Source: an uncultured Lachnospiraceae bacterium
GTDB taxonomy: Bacteria; Bacillota; Clostridia; Lachnospirales; Lachnospiraceae
Reading direction: 5' to 3'
Length of the DNA: 45,060 bases
NCBI GenBank assembly: GCA_947175055.1
Contig: CAMWLJ010000016.1
Location: 1-45,060 of the forward strand
Position 1 is the first letter of the stretch. Each line of letters opens with the position of its first letter. The position numbers and the translations under genes are program-made. Shown here in pieces: positions 15,769-24,333 of this stretch. Under the pieces are notes generated by a model. That model searched no databases and had not been told where the DNA came from. It saw only the letters and a program-made list of their open reading frames with translations.

Positions 15769-16794
15769 ATGTTCGGCGCAAGAAAGCAAGCAAGGGAAGA
15801 CCTGCATAAATTCGACAGTGGCAAAGGCAAGTCAGTAGCAGGGATCATCGCAGTCATCGCAGTTTTGGTCATTTTGGTGAGCGGATCCTATTATTCTATT
15901 CAGGAGGAGGAGCAGGCGGTAGTCTGCACATTTGGTTCGCCGAAGGCTGTCACGACGCCGGGACTTCATTTCAAGATTCCTTTTATACAGACTGTCAATA
16001 AGGTGAATACTACGATTCAGGGCTTTTCCATTGGCTATCAAGAAGGCGGGGAAGAAATCGACGCGATGATGATCACATCGGACTATAATTTTATCTATGT
16101 GGATTTCTATGCTGAATATAGAGTGACCGATCCGGTCAAAGCCCTCTATGCCTCCCGTAACCCGGAGGAGATCTTGAAGAATATTGCTCAGAACTGTATC
16201 AGGACGACGATCGGTTCCTACAGTGTGGACAGTGTTCTGACGACAGGGAAGAATGAGATCCAGTCCAATATTAAGCAGATGATCCTGGATAAGCTGGAAG
16301 ACTATGATATCGGTATTCAGCTTGTCAATATAACGATCCAGGATGCCACACCGCCTACCGCGGAAGTGGAGAATGCCTTTAAGGAAGTGGAGACGGCCAA
16401 GCAGGGGAAAGAGACGGCGCTGAACAATGCGAACAAGTACCGCAACGAACAGATCCCTAATGCGGAGGCGGAGGCGGATAAGATCTTGCAGGATGCGGAA
16501 GCCACGAAGCAGGAGAGGATCAATGAGGCTAACGGCCAGGCGGCACGTTTCAACTCTATGTACCAAGAATATGCGAAATATCCTGAGGTAACGAAGAAGA
16601 GAATGTTCTACGAGGCCATGGAGAATATCCTGCCGGATGTGAAGGTAGTGATCCAGAGTAAGGATGGCGCTACGAATACGATCTTGCCGCTGGACAGTTT
16701 CGTGTCGGAGGAGAATGATTCTTCTACACGGTCATCAGGCAGTATCGGCAACAATGCTGCAGATGCGCAGACAGAAGATCAGACAGAGGAATGA
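15769..16794 (+). CDS. hflK: SPFH-domain protein, FtsH protease modulator HflK
   Basis: A 341-residue membrane protein with a cytoplasmic N terminus, one TM helix at about 24-43 (VAGIIAVIAVLVILVSG), and an SPFH/band-7 domain starting YYSIQEEEQAVVCTFG and GLHFKIPFIQTV. A charged coiled coil (about 205-255, rich in Ala, Glu and Lys) and an acidic Ser-rich tail follow. HflK and HflC form a large cage around the FtsH protease and limit its access to membrane substrates. The ribosome binding site GGAGGAG is directly in front of the ATG and just after MITE copy 1. hflC follows after 81 bp. The HflK/HflC names rest on order and similarity. Confidence 0.88.
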   Translation: MFGARKQAREDLHKFDSGKGKSVAGIIAVIAVLVILVSGSYYSIQEEEQAVVCTFGSPKAVTTPGLHFKIPFIQTVNKVNTTIQGFSIGYQEGGEEIDAMMITSDYNFIYVDFYAEYRVTDPVKALYASRNPEEILKNIAQNCIRTTIGSYSVDSVLTTGKNEIQSNIKQMILDKLEDYDIGIQLVNITIQDATPPTAEVENAFKEVETAKQGKETALNNANKYRNEQIPNAEAEADKILQDAEATKQERINEANGQAARFNSMYQEYAKYPEVTKKRMFYEAMENILPDVKVVIQSKDGATNTILPLDSFVSEENDSSTRSSGSIGNNAADAQTEDQTEE

Positions 16795-16875
16795 TGATCG
16801 TATCAGTTTGGAAGGATCAGTGCAATTGCTGTATTGCGTTTAAGGAAAACAGCGATCAGAGAGATGGAGGATATC

Positions 16876-17946
16876 ATGGCTGACTTTAATCAAAATTTTA
16901 ATACAAACAGTGGGACCGGGGAATATGAGCGGTTCAATTCCGACGGCACGAAGAAAAAGAACAAAGGAGAGAAACGCAGAAAGGGAGCCGGAGCCGGCAT
17001 CCTGGTGGCGTTTATTGCGGTGGTGGCTTTGATCCTGCTCGGCAGTTCCATGGTGGTGACGAAGCAGAACCAGTTTAAACTGATAAGACAGTTCGGCCGG
17101 GTACAGCGCGTGGTGACGGATGCTGGCCTGTCTTTCAGGATTCCTTTTATCGAGTCTGTAGATACGATCCCGAAGGAACTTCTGCTGTATGATCTGCCGT
17201 CATCGGATGTCATCACATCCGACAAGAAGACGATGATTGTGGACAGTTATGTGCTCTGGCATGTGACGGATCCGCTGAAGTTCGCGCAGACGCTGAGTTG
17301 TTCCGTGAGTAATGCGGAAGGCCGTATCGATGCGATCGTATACAATGCTACCAAGAATACTATCTCCAACATGAAGCAGGACGAAGTGATCCGAAGCCGT
17401 GACGGCAAGATGACGATCACGGTGGATCAGGATCCGGAGGAAGTGAAGAACAATGATATGGTCATTTCCGAAGAACATGAGGAAGTGATCGAGATCACTT
17501 CTTTGACAGAAGAGATCATGGCCCAGATCAATCATGTGGAAGAACAGTATGGTATTGAGATTTCTGCGGTGGAGGTCAAGAAACTTGACCTGCCCGATGA
17601 CAATAAACAGGCTGTCTACACCCGTATGATCTCGGAACGTGAGAATATCGCGGCACAGTATACGGCAGAGGGTAAATCCGAGGCGAAGATGATCGAGAAT
17701 ACGACGGATAAGGAAGTGTCTATCATGCTCTCCGATGCGGAGGCGAAGGCAGAAGCGGCTATCGCAGAAGGGGAAGCAGAATATATGCGTATTCTGGCGA
17801 ATGCCTATTCCGATCCGGCGAAGATGGATTTCTATTCGTTCGTCCGTGCACTTGATGCACTGAAAGAGAGTATGCGCGGGGATAATAAGACTATTATCCT
17901 GTCTGATGATTCACCGATCGCGCAGATCTTCAATGGACAGTATTAG
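16876..17946 (+). CDS. hflC: SPFH-domain protein, FtsH protease modulator HflC
   Basis: A 356-residue partner of HflK. It has a polar N terminus of about 37 residues, a TM helix at 38-60 (AGILVAFIAVVALILLGSSM), then band-7 sequence with QFKLIRQFGRVQRV and GLSFRIPFIESV. The middle domain is followed by an Ala/Glu-rich coiled coil and the family C terminus (SFVRALDALKESM). The start at 16876 is chosen for GGAGG 5 bases upstream; the frame opens at 16834 but without a ribosome binding site. About 60 extra residues in the middle (residues ~180-205, acidic) exceed the E. coli protein. Confidence 0.88.
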   Translation: MADFNQNFNTNSGTGEYERFNSDGTKKKNKGEKRRKGAGAGILVAFIAVVALILLGSSMVVTKQNQFKLIRQFGRVQRVVTDAGLSFRIPFIESVDTIPKELLLYDLPSSDVITSDKKTMIVDSYVLWHVTDPLKFAQTLSCSVSNAEGRIDAIVYNATKNTISNMKQDEVIRSRDGKMTITVDQDPEEVKNNDMVISEEHEEVIEITSLTEEIMAQINHVEEQYGIEISAVEVKKLDLPDDNKQAVYTRMISERENIAAQYTAEGKSEAKMIENTTDKEVSIMLSDAEAKAEAAIAEGEAEYMRILANAYSDPAKMDFYSFVRALDALKESMRGDNKTIILSDDSPIAQIFNGQY

Positions 17947-18007
17947 AGAGCAGGGGCGGCAAAAGCCGTGTGGAACGATGAAATTTTAGAGGGGAATATT
18001 TAGGTAG

Positions 18008-18865
18008 ATGAAATTAGACAAATTTTATGAAGAATTAGATTCTTATTTTGCAAAGCAGGAGATTGATAAGGTGGATCCGTTCCTGATAGCTTCGTTAGAG
18101 CAGGCCAAGGAGGAAGAAGACTACGGGGCTTACATCGGTATCTGCAATGAGATGATCGGATTTTACCGTAGTGTGTCTGCTTTCGAGAAGGCTTATGTGG
18201 CGGCAGAGGATGTGCTGCTTCTGATGGAAGAACTGCAGATGGAGAACACAGAGCATTTCGCCACGACGCTTCTGAATGCGGCCACTGCTTACCGCGCCGC
18301 GGGAGATCATGCTACCGCGCTGCGGTATTACAAGCAGGCATTGCAGATCTACAATGGCATTCTGCCGCCGGATGATTACCGGTTTGCGGGACTTTATAAT
18401 AATATGAGTATCCTGTTCGAGAAGACGGAAGAGAATGAGGAGGCCATTGCCAGTGCCGAGAGGGCGCTGGCTATTATAGAGAAGCTGGAAGGCGGTGAAA
18501 TGGAGACGGCGACGACGTTGACCAATCTTGCGCTGCTGCACTTTAAGACGGGACAGCCGGAGAAGGCTAAGGAACTTCTGGAAAGGGCGCTTTCACTGTT
18601 TGAGAGAAGTGGTGAGAACACGGATGCTCACTATAGCGGTGCACTGGCAGGTGTGGCGGAAGCCTGGTATCGTATGGAAGATTATGAGAAAGCGCTGCAG
18701 TATTATGAGAAGGCTTTGTCTGAGGTCAAGATACATTTTGGAGAAAATATGAGTTACGTTATTCTCTGTGAGAACTGCGCCGCTGTCTGTGAGAAGCTGG
18801 GGAATCAGGAGAAACAGGCATTTTATGTGCAAAGAGCAAAAGAAGCAAAGGAAATGATCGGATGA
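18008..18865 (+). CDS. Tetratricopeptide repeat protein
   Basis: A 285-residue soluble protein made almost entirely of TPR-type helix pairs. Repeats are recognisable at GDHATALRYYKQALQIY, NEEAIASAERALAIIE, GQPEKAKELLERALSLF and EDYEKALQYYEKALSEV. There is no signal peptide. TPR folds bind partner proteins. Its last 4 bp overlap the start of the DUF4037 gene (ATGA), so the two are made together and may act together. Function unknown. Confidence 0.85.
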   Translation: MKLDKFYEELDSYFAKQEIDKVDPFLIASLEQAKEEEDYGAYIGICNEMIGFYRSVSAFEKAYVAAEDVLLLMEELQMENTEHFATTLLNAATAYRAAGDHATALRYYKQALQIYNGILPPDDYRFAGLYNNMSILFEKTEENEEAIASAERALAIIEKLEGGEMETATTLTNLALLHFKTGQPEKAKELLERALSLFERSGENTDAHYSGALAGVAEAWYRMEDYEKALQYYEKALSEVKIHFGENMSYVILCENCAAVCEKLGNQEKQAFYVQRAKEAKEMIG

Positions 18866-19806
18866 TGAAGGGATTAGAGCTGGCAGAAGCATATTATAAG
18901 GCATATGGACAGGAAATGCTGCAGACAGAATTTCCGCAGGCGGCCCAGCAGGCCGCTGTGGGGCTGGTGGGTTACGGGTCGGAGTGCCTGGGATTTGACG
19001 ATGAAGTGTCGATGGATCATGACTATGGTCCATCTTTTTGTGTCTGGCTGCCGAGAGAGGTATACAGACAGTACGGCGTCCGGATGCAGGCGGCTTATGA
19101 AGCGCTGCCGCAGGAATTTATGGGGTGTAAGGGACGTGTGATGCAGGAGCAGGGCAGGGGACGCGTAGGTGTTCTTTGCCTGGAGGACTTTTATCTGGGC
19201 ATCTTGGGACGGGATACGGTTCCGGGAACGGATGCGGAGTGGCTGGTTTTGTCGGAAGAGAGCCTGGCGGCGGTCACCAATGGGAGAGTGTTTGAGGATC
19301 ATTTGGGCAGATTCAGTGAAGTCAGGAACGGATTGTTACAGTATTATCCGAAGAGTGTGTGGATCCGGAAGTTGGTGCAGGCGTTGGCTAAGGCGGCACA
19401 GGCGGGACAGTACAATTATGCCCGTGCCATGAAACGCGGGGAGCGGATCGCCGCAGAGTTGTCGCTGACCGAATTTATACAGGAAAGTATGAAGATCGTC
19501 TATCTGTTGAATCGGAAGTATGCACCTTTCTATAAATGGATGCACAGAGGGCTGCAGGAACTTGCCGTCTGCGCGGAAGTAGGTGATATGCTTAATCTGC
19601 TTTACCAGATTCCGGATCCGGCGTCCGCCTGGGAAGGCGTGAAAGCAGAAGACTATCTGTATCATCTGAATACCAATGATGGCAGAGTACTGATCATAGA
19701 AGCGGTGTGCAGTGTGATCGTACAGGAATTGAATGCGCAGGGGTTGTCAGCGCTGCAGGATAATTTTTTACAGAATCATCTGCAGACATTGCTGGAGAAG
19801 ATCTGA
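18862..19806 (+). CDS. DUF4037 nucleotidyltransferase-like protein
   Basis: A 314-residue DUF4037 protein. Near the N terminus, G39-S40 is followed after 11 residues by D52-H-D54 (GSECLGFDDEVSMDHD), which fits the GSx(n)DxD active-site signature of minimal nucleotidyltransferases, so the catalytic core looks intact. The remaining 250 residues are helical. In the family the substrate is unknown; aminoglycoside-like or protein substrates are both conceivable. It starts inside the TPR gene stop (ATGATGA), and a hairpin CATAAGC/GCTTATG (19817-19835) without a T-run follows the stop. Confidence 0.8.
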   Translation: MMKGLELAEAYYKAYGQEMLQTEFPQAAQQAAVGLVGYGSECLGFDDEVSMDHDYGPSFCVWLPREVYRQYGVRMQAAYEALPQEFMGCKGRVMQEQGRGRVGVLCLEDFYLGILGRDTVPGTDAEWLVLSEESLAAVTNGRVFEDHLGRFSEVRNGLLQYYPKSVWIRKLVQALAKAAQAGQYNYARAMKRGERIAAELSLTEFIQESMKIVYLLNRKYAPFYKWMHRGLQELAVCAEVGDMLNLLYQIPDPASAWEGVKAEDYLYHLNTNDGRVLIIEAVCSVIVQELNAQGLSALQDNFLQNHLQTLLEKI

Positions 19807-19889
19807 GGGTTGAGATCATAAGCGGGCAGCTTATGGGCGAATGGGAACAGTGTCTGATAGATAGTCGGTGGACGATATAGTAAACGATA

Positions 19890-19918
19890 TTGAAACACAT
19901 GTTCGGATATGGTATGAT
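19890..19918 (+). promoter_or_regulatory. Sigma-A promoter of the NusG-II/Gx/ruvAB cluster
   Basis: TTGAAA (19890-19895), a 17-bp spacer and TATGAT (19913-19918). The start site would be near 19925, which rules out the upstream ATG at 19925 as a normal start and supports 19964 for the first gene. Confidence 0.75.
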
Positions 19919-19963
19919 GTTTCTATGCAAAATAGGGAAATAAGACAACAGGGACAATTTACG

Positions 19964-20464
19964 ATGAAGATCCGGAAAGCGGATATTGTGTTGATCGTGG
20001 TCTGTATGCTGACGGCAGTGCTTGTCTTTGCGGTGCTGTTAATGCATCGTCATGAAGGGAATGTAGTAAGGATTTCCAGTGACGGAGAGGTGCTGGCGGA
20101 GATTGCTTTCGAGGTAACGGGGACGCAGCGTTATTTAATATGGAGGAAAGATGGGAGTATGACGGTAGAGTCCTGTGGGGAGGATTCGCCGGTTCCCGAG
20201 CAGGAGGCTTACAATCTGCTTTCCGTTTCGGATGGTGTGGTACGGATGGAGGCGGCTGACTGCCGGGATCAGATCTGTGTCAGGCATCGTGCTGTTTCGG
20301 CCGCAGGAGAAAGTATTATCTGTCTGCCGCATAAACTGGTGATTGAGATAATGATCGGTGCGGGCTATGAAGGCTTGGCAGACGAAGAGCGGATGGACAA
20401 TGGCATTACAGCGGATGATCTGCAAGAATCAACAGATGAAGCATTGGACGGGGTGGTGGAGTGA
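19964..20464 (+). CDS. NusG domain II-containing membrane-anchored protein
   Basis: A 166-residue protein with a short basic N terminus, a TM helix at about 6-27 (ADIVLIVVCMLTAVLVFAVL), and an extracytoplasmic NusG_II domain. The domain carries the family motifs ADCRDQICVRH and GESIICLPHKLVIEI, with three conserved cysteines. It is not transcription factor NusG. Homologues are nearly always next to a Gx transporter and sometimes to ApbE flavin transferases or rnf genes, suggesting a role in cofactor or quinone metabolism (inference). The start at 19964 is set by the promoter position. It overlaps the next gene by 4 bp. Confidence 0.85.
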   Translation: MKIRKADIVLIVVCMLTAVLVFAVLLMHRHEGNVVRISSDGEVLAEIAFEVTGTQRYLIWRKDGSMTVESCGEDSPVPEQEAYNLLSVSDGVVRMEAADCRDQICVRHRAVSAAGESIICLPHKLVIEIMIGAGYEGLADEERMDNGITADDLQESTDEALDGVVE

Positions 20465-20976
20465 TGAAGAAGACTGCTGAAATGGGGCTTTTTCTGGCAT
20501 TGGCACTGATTTTGTCTTATGTGGAATCCTTGCTGCCCCTTTCTTTCGGGATTCCGGGTATTAAGCTGGGACTGCCTAATTTGATCGTCGTACTGTTGTT
20601 GTACCAGGGTGATGCGAGACAGGCTGGGCTTGTCAATTTTCTACGGATCATGCTGTCAGGGTTTTTGTTCAGTAATCTCTATGGGATCCTATATGCGCTG
20701 GCGGGGGCAGTCCTCAGCTTTATGGCGATGCTTTTAGGGAAGCGGACAGGCTGGTTTTCCATAGTAGGTGTGAGTGTGTTGGGCGGTGTGCTGCACAATA
20801 TCGGACAGATTCTTGTGGCCATGGTGGTCGTGGAAACTTTTTATGTCGGATACTATATCCCCTTTTTGATCGCTGCCGGGACGGTGACCGGGGCAGTGCT
20901 GGGGATCGTGGCGATGGAGCTGGTGCCGTATTTGAGAAAAGTTTCTTTGGAGAGAGGGAGCGAGGATACCCGTTAG
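20461..20976 (+). CDS. Gx transporter family membrane protein
   Basis: A 171-residue integral membrane protein with about five hydrophobic helices and the family-defining stretch FGIPGIKLGLPNLIVVLLLY. Older databases call it heptaprenyl diphosphate synthase component I; the fold resembles ECF transporter S components. The partner is the NusG-II protein upstream (ATGATGA overlap). The substrate is unknown. It is followed by ruvA after 51 bp. Confidence 0.85.
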   Translation: MMKKTAEMGLFLALALILSYVESLLPLSFGIPGIKLGLPNLIVVLLLYQGDARQAGLVNFLRIMLSGFLFSNLYGILYALAGAVLSFMAMLLGKRTGWFSIVGVSVLGGVLHNIGQILVAMVVVETFYVGYYIPFLIAAGTVTGAVLGIVAMELVPYLRKVSLERGSEDTR

Positions 20977-21027
20977 GAGAGAGTCTATTAGGAAGGAAGA
21001 CTTCCGGGATAAAATCAGGGAGAGTTT

Positions 21028-21648
21028 ATGTACGCATATTTAAAGGGAACACTGGAAGAAATCACAGAGGATGCGATTGTGGTGGAAGTGGGTAACATCG
21101 GATATAATATCCGGGTTTCTACCACGACGGCAGATCTGTTGCCGGGAATCGGTAGTGAAGTCAAGATTTATACATATACGATGGTGCGGGAAGACGCTTT
21201 TACGCTGTATGGTTTTCTGAGCAGGGACGATTTGGAGATCTTCAAGAAGCTGATCACAGTTAACGGTATCGGGCCCAAAGGCGGGCTGGCCATTCTTTCC
21301 GTTATGAACGCGGATGCCCTGCGGTTTGCGATCATGGCAGGGGATGCGAAATCCATCGCCAAAGCGCCGGGCGTGGGGAACAAGACGGCGGAGCGGGTGA
21401 TCCTGGATCTGCGGGATAAGATCTCACTGGAAGATACCCTGCTGGGACTTGGTGAGCCGACTGTTACATCAGGTGGGGCGGCAGTAGGGGCCGGCACGGA
21501 TAATGTGATGAAACGGGAGGCCATTGAAGCGCTGGTAGCCTTGGGATATTCGGCATCTGATGCTACGAATGCCGTGAAGAAGGTTGAAGTGGATGAAACA
21601 AGTACGGTAGAGGGAATCTTGAAATCGGCGTTGAAATTTATGTTTTGA
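21028..21648 (+). CDS. ruvA: Holliday junction branch migration protein RuvA
   Basis: A 206-residue RuvA of normal length. N-terminal OB fold (MYAYLKGTLEEITEDAIVVEVGNIGYNI), central helix-hairpin-helix motifs (ITVNGIGPKGGLAILS and APGVGNKTAERVILDLRDK), and a C-terminal UBA-like domain (REAIEALVALGYSASDA) that contacts RuvB. AGGGAGAG precedes the ATG. It is separated from ruvB by an unusually long 179-bp spacer. Confidence 0.96.
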   Translation: MYAYLKGTLEEITEDAIVVEVGNIGYNIRVSTTTADLLPGIGSEVKIYTYTMVREDAFTLYGFLSRDDLEIFKKLITVNGIGPKGGLAILSVMNADALRFAIMAGDAKSIAKAPGVGNKTAERVILDLRDKISLEDTLLGLGEPTVTSGGAAVGAGTDNVMKREAIEALVALGYSASDATNAVKKVEVDETSTVEGILKSALKFMF

Positions 21649-21707
21649 TCCTGCTATCTTGTTGATGAGCAGACAGACTATTCCCGCGAGCAACGAGCCA
21701 AGTGGCT

Positions 21708-21779
21708 GCTTGCAGACATTTGGTGACTGCCGCGAGGTCTTTGATTTAATGAATATTACAGCGCAGTATGTCTGCAAGC
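21708..21779. repeat. 12-bp perfect inverted repeat in the ruvA-ruvB spacer
   Basis: GCTTGCAGACAT (21708-21719) and ATGTCTGCAAGC (21768-21779) are exact reverse complements 48 bp apart. The segment also contains the CCGCGAG heptamer twice. It carries no plausible gene and no T-run. Confidence 0.6.
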
Positions 21780-21827
21780 GCAGGCCGAACCGCTACGACA
21801 AGACATAGAATTAAGGAAATAATAAAG

Positions 21828-22817
21828 ATGAGCAACAGAATGATCGAGACAAATCTTATAGAAGAAGATATAAAGATTGAAGGTTCTTTGCGACCTCAGA
21901 ATTTGGATGACTATATAGGTCAATCTAAGGTGAAGGATAATCTGAAAATTTATATCGAGGCGGCGAAGCGGAGGCATGATGCCCTGGATCATGTTCTTTT
22001 CTACGGACCGCCGGGATTGGGCAAGACAACGTTGGCTGGTATCATCGCTAATGAGATGGGCGTTCATATGAAAGTGACCAGTGGACCGGCCATTGAGAAA
22101 CCGGGAGAGATGGCAGCGATCTTAAACAATCTGCAGGAGGGCGATCTGCTGTTTGTAGATGAGATCCATAGGTTGAACAGACAGGTGGAGGAGGTACTAT
22201 ATCCGGCGATGGAAGACTATGCCATCGATATTATGATCGGGAAAGGCGCTTCAGCACGTTCTATCCGGCTGGATCTGCCACATTTTACGTTGGTAGGGGC
22301 AACTACAAGGGCCGGGCTTTTGACAGCGCCGCTGCGGGACCGTTTCGGAGTCATACATCGACTTGAATTTTATGAGGTGGAGGAACTGAAGGTGATCATT
22401 CAGCATTCGGCACGGATCCTGGATGTGGAGATCGAAGAGAAAGGAGCGCTGGAACTGGCCAAAAGAAGCCGTGGTACGCCGAGATTAGCCAACCGTATCT
22501 TAAAACGGGTACGGGATTTCGCCCAGGTGAAGTATGACGGTGTCATAACCCAGGAGGTGGCGACTATTGCCCTTGACCTGATGGATGTGGACAAGATGGG
22601 GCTGGATCATGTGGACAGGAGTATCTTGTGTACTATGATCGATAAATTTAAGGGCGGTCCTGTGGGACTGGATACTTTGGCGGCAGCGATCGGAGAGGAT
22701 GCAGGAACGATAGAGGATGTTTATGAGCCATATTTGATCAAGAACGGATTTATCAACAGGACACCGCGTGGGCGGGTTGTTACAGATCTTGCGTATCATC
22801 ATCTTGGGCTGCAGTAA
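21828..22817 (+). CDS. ruvB: Holliday junction branch migration DNA helicase RuvB
   Basis: A 329-residue AAA+ motor. It starts [11 protein letters not shown] with the characteristic [13 protein letters not shown]. Walker [10 protein letters not shown] is at 60-68, Walker [11 protein letters not shown] follows, then sensor 1 [18 protein letters not shown] with the arginine finger, and a winged-helix end [12 protein letters not shown]. The start at 21828 is set by AAGGAAAT upstream and the family N terminus; the frame is open from 21768. With RuvA and RuvC it processes recombination junctions; ruvC is not here. A strong terminator follows. Confidence 0.96.
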   Translation: MSNRMIETNLIEEDIKIEGSLRPQNLDDYIGQSKVKDNLKIYIEAAKRRHDALDHVLFYGPPGLGKTTLAGIIANEMGVHMKVTSGPAIEKPGEMAAILNNLQEGDLLFVDEIHRLNRQVEEVLYPAMEDYAIDIMIGKGASARSIRLDLPHFTLVGATTRAGLLTAPLRDRFGVIHRLEFYEVEELKVIIQHSARILDVEIEEKGALELAKRSRGTPRLANRILKRVRDFAQVKYDGVITQEVATIALDLMDVDKMGLDHVDRSILCTMIDKFKGGPVGLDTLAAAIGEDAGTIEDVYEPYLIKNGFINRTPRGRVVTDLAYHHLGLQ

Positions 22818-22842
22818 GTGGTGCGGAAGTACCTAAAGCAAA

Positions 22843-22885
22843 ACCGGAAAGAATCAATAAACGTAAAGATTCTTTCCGGTCGTTT
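22843..22885. terminator. Terminator between ruvB and the convergent coiled-coil gene
   Basis: ACCGGAAAGAATC (22843-22855) pairs with GATTCTTTCCGGT (22868-22880): a perfect 13-bp stem, 12-base loop and a T-rich tail. Confidence 0.8.
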
Positions 22886-22889
22886 AGTT

Positions 22890-23759
22890 TTATGCCATCA
22901 CATCGACATTTGCACCTTCCACCGGGACAGGGGCATCCACGGCATCCACCGGGACCTCCATACCGTTCAGTTCAAGAGATACGCCGGTTATGTTGCCGTA
23001 AGAATCCGAAGAAGTGCTGGTACTGCCGGAGCTTCCTTCTTCTTTTTCTCTGGACAGTTTATCGAAGTAGGCTTTCAGGTATTCCAGATCGGCTTCCATA
23101 ATGTCGCGCATTTCTTCGGCGCGGTGTCTCTTTTTAAGTGCTTCCAGATCCTTGGGAGACATCTCCCCATCGAAGCTCTGCATGAATTCATCCATGAAAT
23201 CCTGGGAATTCATGGCTTCTTCCATTTCTTCCTCGATCTTGCGCATTTCCTCCTGGATCTGCTTCATGAGACGTTCCATTTCTTCCTGACTCATGCCGGA
23301 AGTATCAATCTGATCAAAACCTTCGGATTCCTCTTCCAATTCCTGCATTTCTTCTTGGGCTGTCAGTTTGCCACCTGTCTTTTCGTAGAATTCTTCTTCC
23401 TGCAGATGCTTCATTTTCTTCTTGGCTACCCGCGCGATCCTTTCGGCATGTTTGAGTGCGTTGTGTATCTCGGTGTAGTTATAATCGCCGCTGGCTAATT
23501 TGAGACGAAGATCCACAATTTGGAACTTTGTCTTTGTTGTGAGCTGCTTGGCATTCATGGAAGATTTGGAGCGCATGATCTGGTTGGACAGTCTCTTGAA
23601 ACTGTAATTGAGCCGTTTCGGTTTCTTTTTTGCTTTTGCATGCTGAATCGTGAGTGTGCCGGCGGAAGAACCGTCCTTATTTTTTAATTCGATTTTTGTT
23701 ACATTAGAATTTCTGACGCGGCTTACTGAACCGATACAAAGACCACTGCCCATACCCAT
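22890..23759 (-). CDS. Uncharacterised coiled-coil protein
   Basis: A 289-residue protein that I do not recognise. The N terminus is MGMGSGLCIGSVSRVRNSN, followed by a Lys-rich region (HAKAKKKPKRLNYSFKRLSNQ). A central stretch resembles an IVDLRLKLASGDYNYTEIHNALKHAERIARVAKKK helical unit. Then comes a long Glu/Met/Gln-rich coiled coil (about 120-240) and a Ser/Gly linker with a Val/Pro-rich end. No TM segment. Heptad-like EEME and MQEE runs suggest oligomerisation. The ATG at 23759 is preferred because AGGT lies 8 bases upstream; GTG (23834) and ATG (23807) starts in the same frame cannot be excluded. Convergent with ruvB. Confidence 0.75.
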   Translation of the reverse strand: MGMGSGLCIGSVSRVRNSNVTKIELKNKDGSSAGTLTIQHAKAKKKPKRLNYSFKRLSNQIMRSKSSMNAKQLTTKTKFQIVDLRLKLASGDYNYTEIHNALKHAERIARVAKKKMKHLQEEEFYEKTGGKLTAQEEMQELEEESEGFDQIDTSGMSQEEMERLMKQIQEEMRKIEEEMEEAMNSQDFMDEFMQSFDGEMSPKDLEALKKRHRAEEMRDIMEADLEYLKAYFDKLSREKEEGSSGSTSTSSDSYGNITGVSLELNGMEVPVDAVDAPVPVEGANVDVMA

Positions 23760-23822
23760 AACCGATACCTGTCCCTTTCCCTGAGATGAATCTGTTCTCG
23801 TGCACATAGGGCCTATTATTGG

Positions 23823-23836
23823 CCGTGCCGGCACGG
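23823..23836. repeat. 14-bp perfect GC-rich palindrome
   Basis: CCGTGCCGGCACGG reads the same on both strands and lies about 65 bp upstream of the preferred start of the coiled-coil gene. It may be an operator or a hairpin in the leader; nothing in the window decides between these. Confidence 0.4.
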
Positions 23837-24228
23837 ATACCCGGCGGCTGTCACGAAACGTTTGCTAATAACAAGATAGCAGAATTCGGGTCTATATTTA
23901 GCTGTTCAAGGGGAAAAGGATAACAGTTCAGACGGGAATGCATAGTTATAGTACTGACCAAATCAGAACATAATAATTTCCGAAAAAACCTTATAGAGTG
24001 TCCGATCCTTGAACATAAATGGAAAATCCGTTTCCTGTTTCTATAAGTAGTACAAAATATATATGTATTTGCTTATTTAAATTATCGGCAGAGCGGGGGA
24101 GTTTCTTAAGCCATCTGTGCGCATATGGTTTTTATTTTATAGGAAAGGCTCGGGTGACATGATCTTGTTTCGCCGCAGTGTGGTCATTGCTTCTGTCATG
24201 TGGGGAATTCGTAGTAATCTCCTATATG
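23837..24228. other. AT-rich intergenic region without a gene
   Basis: About 390 bp between the coiled-coil gene and the Abi terminator. Open frames are short, have no ribosome binding sites and look like nothing known. A segment at 23921-23931, TAACAGTTCAG, equals 11 of the 14 bases of the MITE terminal repeat but has no partner. No convincing promoter for the coiled-coil gene was fixed. Confidence 0.5.
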
Positions 24229-24257
24229 AAAAAAAGAACCCGACGCATCAGGTTCTC
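24229..24257 (-). terminator. Terminator of the Abi gene
   Basis: On the minus strand AGAACC and GGTTCT enclose a 10-base loop (stem 24235-24240 with 24251-24256) and are followed directly by six or more T residues. Confidence 0.7.
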
Positions 24258-24333
24258 TCAAAGTGTTGTCCGAAGACGACCACCGCAATTCATATTTATA
24301 ATATAGCATAGTGAAATAAAATATGCAAGGTGA

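Noticed and set aside
19817..19835. Hairpin after the DUF4037 gene as terminator
   Set aside because: A perfect 7-bp stem but followed by GGGCG rather than T residues.
22818..23498. 226-residue plus-strand reading frame opposite the coiled-coil gene
   Set aside because: It is Phe/His/Leu-rich low-complexity sequence, the expected antisense shadow of a Glu/Lys-rich gene, and has no ribosome binding site.
23921..23931. Third MITE end (TAACAGTTCAG)
   Set aside because: Only 11 bases match, no second end or interior sequence is nearby; may be chance or a decayed remnant.
24117..24311. 64-residue plus-strand reading frame
   Set aside because: It runs through the Abi terminator, has no ribosome binding site and no recognisable protein features.
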